Part shown: in pieces, positions 57,802 to 64,000 of the stretch
Position numbering within the stretch: position 1 is the stretch's first letter
Layout of the letters: every line of letters starts with the position of its first letter
Assembly: GCF_900218035.1 (NCBI RefSeq)
Contig: NZ_OBMR01000003.1
Coordinates: forward strand, 62,001-126,000
DNA from: Pseudobutyrivibrio ruminis DSM 9787
GTDB taxonomy: Bacteria; Bacillota; Clostridia; Lachnospirales; Lachnospiraceae
Length of the DNA stretch: 64,000 bases
Direction of reading: 5' to 3'
Program-made: the position numbers and the translations under genes
The notes under the pieces: model-generated
Seen by the model: the letters and a program-made list of their open reading frames with translations, nothing else
What the model was told of the DNA's origin: nothing
Databases searched by the model: none

Positions 57802-58455
57802 ATGAGTAAAATTGATTCAAATATGTCAGGGTATCTACATACATATGAAGCATATCGTGTTCCGAAAGGAACGAAGGTACAGGATGCAACTGGAAAAGAG
57901 GTTGTGTTATCGAATGAAGAAGATGTGCTGGTTCTTACGGAGAAAGCTAGTAAGCAGTTGGTAAAAGACCGTGGCGAGCATACTGGAATGCTTCAACAAA
58001 AGTCAGAAATGGCGGCACAGAAAACACAAGATGCTGCAAGTGAAAAGATAGCTAAAGATAATGCGAAGGTTATGGCTGTTTATAAAGCTATGGCAAATGG
58101 AGATACTGTACCAGCGAGTGATGAGAGAAAACTGCAAGAATATGATAAAGATTTATACCAAGCGGCTAAAATGGCTCAATCAATGGCTCAATTAAGGACT
58201 AAACAAGCAGAACGAAAACACCATGCTTCACAGTGGGATGAAAAAGAGGAACAAGCATATAATGCTAAAATGAAAGAACTTGGTGATGCGTCAAATGAAG
58301 CAGTACTTGCAATTGGTGAAGGTTCATACGAATTTTCAAGTGCTCAAAAAGAAAACATAGTAGAAATTGATTCATCAGGTGTTGATTTTTCTTCTATGAA
58401 AGTAATGAGTTTGGGTTCTGGTGTAACAGGAGCATACATTGACCTTTCTATATAA
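57802..58455 (+). CDS. Uncharacterised Ala/Lys/Gln-rich helical protein
   Basis: A 217-residue soluble protein without a signal peptide. The N-terminus (SGYLHTYEAYRVPKGTKV) is followed by a long charged helical stretch (about 60-170) rich in Ala, Lys, Gln and Glu, then a beta-like end (GSGVTGAYIDLSI). I do not recognise a family. ATG 57802 follows AAGGAGG. The sigma-28-like promoter would place it with late motility genes; that is inference only. Confidence 0.6.
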   Translation: MSKIDSNMSGYLHTYEAYRVPKGTKVQDATGKEVVLSNEEDVLVLTEKASKQLVKDRGEHTGMLQQKSEMAAQKTQDAASEKIAKDNAKVMAVYKAMANGDTVPASDERKLQEYDKDLYQAAKMAQSMAQLRTKQAERKHHASQWDEKEEQAYNAKMKELGDASNEAVLAIGEGSYEFSSAQKENIVEIDSSGVDFSSMKVMSLGSGVTGAYIDLSI

Positions 58456-58624
58456 ACTAGGTAGAAGCGAAAATTTCAGTTTATCGGGATGCGGCATAGC
58501 ACTTTAACTCAGAATATATTCCAGTTTTTCTCTCTAAGGCGGGCCAAATAAATGAATATCAATCGTAGTAATCCACCATGCTAGATCTCCGGCATAGAAG
58601 ATATATGTTTCTTAACAAAAACGT

Positions 58625-58651
58625 TAAGAAAACAGTGACCTTGACCGATAA
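58625..58651 (+). promoter_or_regulatory. Sigma-28-like promoter
   Basis: TAAG, exactly 15 bases, ACCGATAA; two mismatches to the flagellar sigma consensus; 97 bases before the GTG at 58749. Confidence 0.45.
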
Positions 58652-58706
58652 AACAAATATAACTGATAAAGCTAGGATAGCATCTGTAATCAAGGGATTG
58701 ATAAAT

Positions 58707-58726
58707 ACCTGTTTACAGGTGCTTTT
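58707..58726 (+). terminator. Weak terminator hairpin in a leader
   Basis: ACCTG-TTTA-CAGGT and a T run, lying between the predicted promoter and the gene it should serve. Either an attenuator or a weak end of the upstream unit. Confidence 0.45.
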
Positions 58727-58748
58727 TATATAATGATGGAGGTAGAAT

Positions 58749-59468
58749 GTGGATATCAGCAGTTTGAGCGGAGTGGCAAGTGCATACAGTTATGCAAATC
58801 AGATCAGGAATAAGTCGGTTTCATCATCCGATTTTGCAAGTTCGCTGAATAAAGCAACATCGTCAGATAATGTAGTAGAAGCCTATAAAAACAGCCTACA
58901 AAGTAAATTTGGATGTCCGATTACAGTAACAAGCGTTGGAAAAGATCAGAATAGCATGGATAGATTTGCCGGCGGAACTGTTGGCTCCGGGAATGTGGCA
59001 ATTGCACCTAATATTTTGGAGCAGATGGCAAATGATCCGGAGAAGGCGGCTTATTATGAGAAGAAAATATCGGATTATTTTAATTACGGTGTCCCTAAGA
59101 CCGATGCATTTATGGCAATGATAGGCCATAGGAAAACGTCTGAAGGGTTAGTTATACACGAAGATGGAACCGTGACACATTATCTGAGCGGTGAGGAATC
59201 ACCGGAAAAGATAGCTAAATTTGAAGCAGAGCAGAAAGCAAAAAGAGAGAAAAAAGCTAAAGAAAGACAGGAAAGTATAGCGCGGAGTCAAGAGGCTGCA
59301 GATGAACGCAGACGTATTCAGGAAGAGATTTATCACAAGCGAAGTATAGAAGCTGTTCTTAATGAGCAGATGCTTGGCTCGGGGACATTTGCTTTTGGAG
59401 ATACCCCAGAAAGTGTGTTAACAGCTTATGGAGCTGGGGTATCACTCCCTACTGGTTTGTATTTATAG
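58749..59468 (+). CDS. Uncharacterised protein with coiled-coil, possible DUF6033 type
   Basis: A 239-residue soluble protein: Ser-rich N-terminus (MDISSLSGVASAYSYANQIR), a middle domain with GGTVGSGNVAIAPNILEQMA, a long Lys/Glu/Arg helix (about 150-205) and a Gly-containing tail ending SLPTGLYL. It resembles unnamed proteins of Lachnospiraceae (from memory DUF6033), not certain. It starts at GTG after GGAGGT. Like the preceding gene it has a sigma-28-like promoter, so both may respond together. Confidence 0.55.
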   Translation: MDISSLSGVASAYSYANQIRNKSVSSSDFASSLNKATSSDNVVEAYKNSLQSKFGCPITVTSVGKDQNSMDRFAGGTVGSGNVAIAPNILEQMANDPEKAAYYEKKISDYFNYGVPKTDAFMAMIGHRKTSEGLVIHEDGTVTHYLSGEESPEKIAKFEAEQKAKREKKAKERQESIARSQEAADERRRIQEEIYHKRSIEAVLNEQMLGSGTFAFGDTPESVLTAYGAGVSLPTGLYL

Positions 59469-59553
59469 AAAAAGGTCAGGGCGATAGTAAGATATATTGG
59501 AAGTTAATCGCACAAATTCAAATCTGTCGACCTAATTGTATATTGAACGTTAC

Positions 59554-59589
59554 ATAGCAGTTATCTCAATCGAGATAGCTGCTATTTTT
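59554..59589 (+). terminator. Strong terminator before the conjugative element
   Basis: Fourteen-base arms (59554-59567 and 59572-59585, one G-T) and a run of five T; a second 6-bp hairpin follows at 59591-59605. Confidence 0.85.
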
Positions 59590-59636
59590 GTGCTCATTTT
59601 GAGCAGTAACTATTCACTATTCAAAGGAGGTAGACA

Positions 59637-60680
59637 ATGGACTACGAGAAATTCAAACAGGACATGGAGCAGGATGTACTAAAGAATCTTGCAAACAGGG
59701 GAATCGAAACGGAGACCGATGTTCGGCATATTGATAAGTTGAACGATGGGTATGATGCTTTGACAGTGAAGGCACCGGGAAGTGTGATTGGTGTAAATAT
59801 CAATCTTAGCAGTGCCTTTGAAGCGTATGAGGATGGAAGAGATTATATCGATATCGTGGAGCGAGCTTCTGATCAGGCTGCGAAGGGAATCACAGAGTCA
59901 AAGAGCTTTGATATCGATAAGGTCAATGACTATGACCAGATGAAGCAGACGCTTTCCATGGAAGTGGTATCAGCAGAGAGAAATGCTGACATGCTTGAGA
60001 AGGTTCCTCACAAGAACATCGAAGACATGGCGGTGGTATATCGCTTTGTTTTGGATGCTTCAGATGAGGGTAGAGCCAGCATTCTGGTGACAAATCAGCT
60101 TCTTGATTCCTATGGCATCACAGCGGATCAGCTTCATGAAGATGCGATGACAATTGCTCCGGAACTTCGTCCGGCAGTGATTAAGACTATGTCTGAGACA
60201 TTGCAGGAAATGATGGGCGATGAGGCCTTTATGATGATGGGCATGCCGATTGCCCCACCAGAGAATGAGCCACTATTTGTTGCCACAGTTCCAGATAAGG
60301 TGCAGGGCGCCAGTGTACTTGCTTACCAGGATTTCATGGAACAGGCGGCTGAGAGGGTTGGCGGTGATTTCTATGTTTTACCTTCATCAATCCATGAAAT
60401 TCTCTTGGTAAGAGATGATGGAAGTATGAATCGTGCTGACTTGGAAGACATGGTTCGCACAGTAAATGCTACCGAGGTTCAGCCAGAAGATATCCTTACA
60501 GATAGTGTTTATCACTATGATTCTAAGGATAAGGTCTTTGAACTGGCTGAGAAGTTCGAGGAGCGTACTGCCGCAAAGCAGCGTGAATCAGCTCTTGATA
60601 AGCTTGCTGATAAGAAGCGTGAAGCTCCAATTCATGAAAGTGTCACTCGTCCTCATGACCGTGGTGGCGAGGCGTTGTAA
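59637..60680 (+). CDS. DUF5688 family protein of a conjugative element
   Basis: A 347-residue soluble protein (MDYEKFKQDMEQDVLKNL, NAMLEKVPH-type and YGITADQLHEDAM, LVTNQLLDSYG segments) of the DUF5688 type commonly found in Tn1549-like integrative elements of Clostridia. Role unknown; DUF5688 proteins occur next to replication and partition genes, as here. It follows AAAGGAGG, and its stop overlaps the next start by one base. First recognisable gene of the element. Confidence 0.75.
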   Translation: MDYEKFKQDMEQDVLKNLANRGIETETDVRHIDKLNDGYDALTVKAPGSVIGVNINLSSAFEAYEDGRDYIDIVERASDQAAKGITESKSFDIDKVNDYDQMKQTLSMEVVSAERNADMLEKVPHKNIEDMAVVYRFVLDASDEGRASILVTNQLLDSYGITADQLHEDAMTIAPELRPAVIKTMSETLQEMMGDEAFMMMGMPIAPPENEPLFVATVPDKVQGASVLAYQDFMEQAAERVGGDFYVLPSSIHEILLVRDDGSMNRADLEDMVRTVNATEVQPEDILTDSVYHYDSKDKVFELAEKFEERTAAKQRESALDKLADKKREAPIHESVTRPHDRGGEAL

Positions 60681-60811
60681 TGAATAAAAAGACAGGCAAG
60701 AAGCCCTCTGCCTGTAGAGGATGTCCTTACGGGAAGCATCAGCCATGCATCGGCTGGTGCACCCGTAAAATCCTAGAAGAGATGAGATTGTTAAAGGAGA
60801 AGAAAAAATGA
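60680..60811 (+). CDS. Cys-rich microprotein, 43 residues
   Basis: A short reading frame that begins on the last base of the DUF5688 stop and ends four bases into the replication gene. It codes a Lys-rich protein with four cysteines in CRGCPYGKHQPC and GWC, a likely metal-binding knuckle. Overlap at both ends and the conserved-looking Cys pattern support it. The ribosome site is weak, so translation would be coupled. Function unknown. Confidence 0.6.
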   Translation: MNKKTGKKPSACRGCPYGKHQPCIGWCTRKILEEMRLLKEKKK

Positions 60812-61737
60812 CGTTTGATTATTTCTATGGCCGCGAAAGCGACCTTTTTTCATTTGTACGAATTCCAAAGCTTCTGTTCAAGGAAGAACGTCTAAAGCGT
60901 CTGTCGTCGGACGCCAAGATTCTCTATGGTCTTCTCCTGGACCGTATGAGCTTATCCGCAAAAAACGGTTGGCAGGATGATGATGGCAGAGTGTATATCA
61001 TCTACACCATCGATGAAGTGCAGGATGACCTAGGATGTGCCAACAAGAAGGCTGTAAATATCCTCGCAGAGCTTGAAGATATCGGGCTCATCGAAAAGAA
61101 ACGTCAGGGCTTAACCAAGCCAAATCTCATCTATGTAAAGAACTTTTCATCTGAAGTGTTAAAAGAACATTTCCAGAAATGTCAAAATGACACTTCAGGA
61201 AATGTGGAATTGACAGGTCAAGAAGTGTCAAAAGGACGAACAAATAATACTGATAATAACAATACTGATTTTAGTGATACTGATTCTATTCCATTCCATT
61301 CTGACAGGATACGGCTTTATCGTGAGTCGCCCCAGGAAAATGGAATGGAAGGGAATGGAAATGATGCATTACAGATTCGTAAAAAATATCAGGATTATGT
61401 GGCTGAGAATATCAGCTTAGAGATTTTGAAAGAGCGATATCCATATCAACGAGAGTTACTAGATCAATTAGCAGAGCTGATGGTGGATGTCCTTTGTTCG
61501 ACTAAGGATCACATCTGTGTTGGAAAAGAGGACAAACCGGCACCGATAGTGAAGGCACAGTTTATGAAGATTAATTCCATGCATATTGAGTACGTGTTAG
61601 AAGGGCTTCAGAAGAACACGACTTTGGTTCGTAATACCAGGCAGTATCTAATCACGACGCTTTATAATGCGCCGCTGACGATAGATGCCCATTACGACAC
61701 GCTTTTTAACCATGACAGAGCAAATGGATTGATTTAG
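60808..61737 (+). CDS. Replication initiator protein A (RepA_N) of the element
   Basis: A 309-residue protein with the RepA_N winged-helix domain (about 1-110: FSFVRIPKLLF, LSSDAKILYGLLLDRMSLS, NGWQDDDGRVYIIYT, GCANKKAVNILAELEDIGLIE). The remainder is a helical C-terminal domain. In integrative elements such proteins accompany partition genes and probably allow transient plasmid-like replication. GGAGAAG precedes the ATG; parA follows by nine bases. Confidence 0.88.
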   Translation: MTFDYFYGRESDLFSFVRIPKLLFKEERLKRLSSDAKILYGLLLDRMSLSAKNGWQDDDGRVYIIYTIDEVQDDLGCANKKAVNILAELEDIGLIEKKRQGLTKPNLIYVKNFSSEVLKEHFQKCQNDTSGNVELTGQEVSKGRTNNTDNNNTDFSDTDSIPFHSDRIRLYRESPQENGMEGNGNDALQIRKKYQDYVAENISLEILKERYPYQRELLDQLAELMVDVLCSTKDHICVGKEDKPAPIVKAQFMKINSMHIEYVLEGLQKNTTLVRNTRQYLITTLYNAPLTIDAHYDTLFNHDRANGLI

Positions 61738-61746
61738 GAGGAGAAA

Positions 61747-62571
61747 ATGAGTAAGTCACAGGTGATTGCACTTGTTAATCAAAAAGGAGGTACTGGGAAG
61801 ACGCAAAGCACAGAAAATCTTGGTGTTGGGTTAGCTTCTGAAGGGAAAAAGGTTCTGCTTGTGGATATGGATCCACAGGGTTCTCTCACCATTAGCCTTG
61901 GACATCCAAAAGCAGATGAGCTTCCTGTTACCGTGGCGGACATTATGTCGAAGGTTCTTCGGGAAGAGCCAATTGCTCCTGGAGAAGGGATTCTTCATCA
62001 TCCGGAAGGTGTGGATTTGATGCCAGCTAACATTTCTTTATCAGGAATGGAGGTCTCTCTGGTAAATGTCATGAGCCGAGAACAAGTGCTAAAGGAATAC
62101 ATTGATTCCGTAAAAGGTAATTACGATTATGTGCTGATTGACTGCATGCCATCTCTTGGAATGCTTACCGTAAATGCGTTAGCTGCAGCGGATAGATTAG
62201 TGATTCCGGTTCAGGCTCAGTACCTTTCAGCCAAAGGTTTAGAGCAGTTGCTTCAGACAGTGAACAAGGTAAGGAGGCAGATAAATCCAAAGCTAAAGAT
62301 TGATGGCATCCTGCTAACCATGGTGGATGGCAGAACAAATTATGCGAAGGATATCAGCAACCTGATTCGTGATACCTACGGTAGCAAGCTGAAGGTTTAT
62401 AAGACAGAGATTCCACATTCCGTCAGGGCTGCAGAAATCAGTGCAGAAGGAAAAAGTATCTTTGCTCATGATCCAAAAGGGAAGGTATCAGAAGCCTATA
62501 AGAATTTAACAAAGGAGGTGCTGAAGAATGAAGAAAGAGCGCTCAAACATTCAGCTGAGCAGTTACGATGA
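61747..62571 (+). CDS. parA: ParA family partition ATPase
   Basis: A 274-residue Soj/ParA-type ATPase with deviant Walker A KGGTGKT (13-19), LLVDMDPQGSLT and DYVLIDCMPSLGML. Separates or stabilises the excised element together with ParB. Start after GGAGGAG. It overlaps parB by 44 bases. Confidence 0.92.
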   Translation: MSKSQVIALVNQKGGTGKTQSTENLGVGLASEGKKVLLVDMDPQGSLTISLGHPKADELPVTVADIMSKVLREEPIAPGEGILHHPEGVDLMPANISLSGMEVSLVNVMSREQVLKEYIDSVKGNYDYVLIDCMPSLGMLTVNALAAADRLVIPVQAQYLSAKGLEQLLQTVNKVRRQINPKLKIDGILLTMVDGRTNYAKDISNLIRDTYGSKLKVYKTEIPHSVRAAEISAEGKSIFAHDPKGKVSEAYKNLTKEVLKNEERALKHSAEQLR

Positions 62572-63463
62572 TATTTTCGGAAATGATGTATCGGCTGATA
62601 AGGCAGGGGCCGTGAATGGTGATATGGTGGTTAATATTTCACTGGATGAATTGCATCCTTTTCGGAACCATCCCTTTAAGGTTCGTGATGATGCTGATAT
62701 GGAAAAAACAGTGGAGTCCATTCAAGAGTTTGGTGTATTGCAACCAGCTATTGTTCGACCAGACCGCGATGGAGGCTATGAAATCTTGTCAGGACATCGA
62801 AGACATCATGCCTGCCAAATAGCAGGAATCGAGACACTTCCTTGTATTGTTAGAGATTTGGATGATGATGCCGCTACCATTTTGATGGTTGATTCAAACC
62901 TGCAAAGGGAAGAGATACTGCCAAGTGAGAGAGCATGGGCTTTTAAGATGAAGTTGGATGCGATGAAACACCAGGGCGAACGAAGAGATTTAACTTCGTC
63001 CCAAATTGGGACAAAGTTAAGAAGTGATGCGGTTATGGCTGATGAAGTAGGGGTTAGTCGTAATCAGATAGCTCGTTATATCCGCCTTACCAACCTCGAC
63101 CCAGAACTTCTTCAATTAGTAGATGATAAGCTAATGGGTTTTAATCCAGCCTACGAGCTTTCCTTCTTAAATTCCGAACAGCAGAAAGACCTTCTTTCAG
63201 CTATCGATTATGCCCAAGCGATTCCTTCACTATCTCAGGCTCAACGAATTAAGAAACTGGCATTGAATGGTGAAATCACTCAGGAGGGCATGAACATTAT
63301 CTTATCTGAAGAAAAGAAACAGGACTTGGACCGAGTTACTTTAAAACACGACACGTTAAAGAAGTACTTTCCAAAGTCTTATACGCCAAAGCAGATGGAA
63401 GATACTATTATCAAGCTACTTGATCAGTGGCAGAAGAAACGTAATAGGGATATGGAACGTTAG
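62528..63463 (+). CDS. parB: ParB family partition protein
   Basis: A 311-residue ParB/Spo0J-type protein: N-terminal nuclease-like ParB domain (LSGHRRHHACQIAG, DSNLQREEILPSERA), HTH (ADEVGVSRNQIARYIRL) and a C-terminal helical region. GGAGGTG lies eight bases before ATG 62528, inside parA, so translation is coupled. It works with ParA on a parS-like site not located here. Confidence 0.92.
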   Translation: MKKERSNIQLSSYDDIFGNDVSADKAGAVNGDMVVNISLDELHPFRNHPFKVRDDADMEKTVESIQEFGVLQPAIVRPDRDGGYEILSGHRRHHACQIAGIETLPCIVRDLDDDAATILMVDSNLQREEILPSERAWAFKMKLDAMKHQGERRDLTSSQIGTKLRSDAVMADEVGVSRNQIARYIRLTNLDPELLQLVDDKLMGFNPAYELSFLNSEQQKDLLSAIDYAQAIPSLSQAQRIKKLALNGEITQEGMNIILSEEKKQDLDRVTLKHDTLKKYFPKSYTPKQMEDTIIKLLDQWQKKRNRDMER

Positions 63464-63474
63464 GAGGTGATTCT

Positions 63475-63954
63475 ATGCAGGAAGAGATTGAAGAGAAAAC
63501 TGTCCGACTTGCGATTACTACCACAAAGCTTTCTGTTAGCTCATTCATTGCTGGAGTGAAAGCTTACTTGAGACATCGGCAGAAAAAGCAGCTGGCAGCT
63601 ATTGATGAGCATATCCAGGGCAAGCAATCCATCGATGAACTGATTAAGCAGAATCAAGGAGTAACCAGCATGGTAGTCGGCGATGAAGGGCTTCGTACTT
63701 TTGAGCGTATTGCAAAGAAGTACGGTGTAGACTTCGCTGTTATGAAGGATACTTCTGAGAAGCCACCGGTGTTTACGGCTTTTTTTAAAGCCAGAGATAC
63801 CGATGCAATGGAAGCTGTGGTGAACGAATACAGCAAGAAGATGGTAAAGAAGCAGGAGCGACCAAGTGTGCTTGCGAAGCTTCATAAGTTTATTGAGATT
63901 GCAAAGAAACAACCAAACAAGGCAAAGAACAGAACACAGGAGATGACGCGATGA
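63475..63954 (+). CDS. PcfB family (DUF3801) conjugation protein
   Basis: A 159-residue protein with TVRLAITTTKLSVSSFIAGVKAYLRH, GVTSMVV and FERIAKKYGVDFAVMKD, matching the PcfB/DUF3801 family. In enterococcal pCF10, PcfB works with the relaxase and coupling protein. The start follows GGAGGTG. It overlaps the coupling-protein gene by four bases. Confidence 0.88.
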   Translation: MQEEIEEKTVRLAITTTKLSVSSFIAGVKAYLRHRQKKQLAAIDEHIQGKQSIDELIKQNQGVTSMVVGDEGLRTFERIAKKYGVDFAVMKDTSEKPPVFTAFFKARDTDAMEAVVNEYSKKMVKKQERPSVLAKLHKFIEIAKKQPNKAKNRTQEMTR

Positions 63955-64000
63955 CCAAAAAGCAGAAACGACTGATCCTGTTAAATATCCCGTATGTGCT
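63951..64000 (+). CDS. VirD4/TraG-type coupling protein, N-terminal start only
   Basis: Only 16 codons are in the window: MTKKQKRLILLNIPYV. This opening and its position after pcfB match VirD4/TraG coupling proteins of Tn1549-like elements, which bring DNA to the type IV secretion channel. The rest lies outside. Confidence 0.6.
   Translation, partial: MTKKQKRLILLNIPYV

Larger units (their letters stand above)
58456..58748. other. Leader region with promoter and attenuator-like hairpin
   Basis: No gene seen. It contains two copies of CGGCATAG (near 58491 and 58592), a sigma-28-like promoter at 58625-58651 and a hairpin with T tail at 58707-58726. I compared it by eye with cyclic-di-GMP aptamers and saw no fit. 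Confidence 0.4.

Noticed and set aside
58456-58700. Cyclic-di-GMP riboswitch
   Set aside because: GGGATGCGGCATAGC is only superficially like the GEMM core; the GGCAAAC-type partner segment and tetraloop layout are missing.

Overview
The window looks like chromosome of a motile-type Lachnospiraceae bacterium of the Butyrivibrio/Pseudobutyrivibrio/Roseburia kind. That is inferred from AT-rich DNA, strong GGAGG ribosome sites, the rho / DUF4364 / rpmE-DUF1385-prmC-prfA order, GH3 beta-glucosidases including a domain-permuted one, and Firmicute surface systems. No rRNA, tRNA or CRISPR array was found.

Layout. 0-8.4 kb: housekeeping (3' end of rho, malic enzyme, DUF4364 protein, a hybrid kinase/regulator pair, rpmE, DUF1385, prmC, prfA). 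8.5-10.6 kb: a LytTR response regulator with a GHKL sensor kinase. 10.7-16.6 kb: a glucoside operon with a normal GH3 enzyme, a GtrA-like membrane protein and a membrane-anchored, domain-swapped GH3 enzyme. 16.6-19.0 kb: a minus-strand HD-GYP protein and a GT2 glycosyltransferase. 19.0-20.7 kb: a cluster of five hairpins, then an unusual array of 16 alternating GACTATA/TATAGTC arms with a 51-54 bp period, placed directly before a PD-(D/E)XK nuclease-like gene.

20.8-35.6 kb is a surface-fibre locus: a giant VWA adhesin (LPETG), a major pilin (LPFTG), two class C sortases, an anchorless pilin-like protein, two small SipW/TasA-type proteins, an NPLTG-anchored protein, a membrane-anchored protein, then a separate unit ending in one polypeptide that fuses a SipW-type signal peptidase to a class B sortase. 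35.7-54.1 kb is a complete-looking accessory Sec system: two serine-rich or Pro/Ala-rich adhesins, a polytopic membrane protein, asp2, secY2, asp1, asp3, secA2 and the glycosyltransferase pair gtfA/gtfB. The adhesins would be glycosylated in the cytoplasm by GtfA/B and exported by SecA2/SecY2 with Asp1-3. Four of these surface transcription units carry the same tandem TGGCA-N15-TGGCA box, which suggests one shared regulator.

54.2-59.5 kb holds ppdK, an XRE regulator flanked by three copies of a palindrome, and two unknown proteins with sigma-28-like promoters. From about 59.6 kb to the end is the start of an integrative conjugative element (DUF5688, a Cys-rich microprotein, RepA_N, ParA, ParB, PcfB, start of VirD4/TraG); its other end lies outside the window.

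The least explained items are the GACTATA/TATAGTC array, the SipW-sortase B fusion with its substrates, and the shared boxes and C-terminal motifs that tie the surface genes together.
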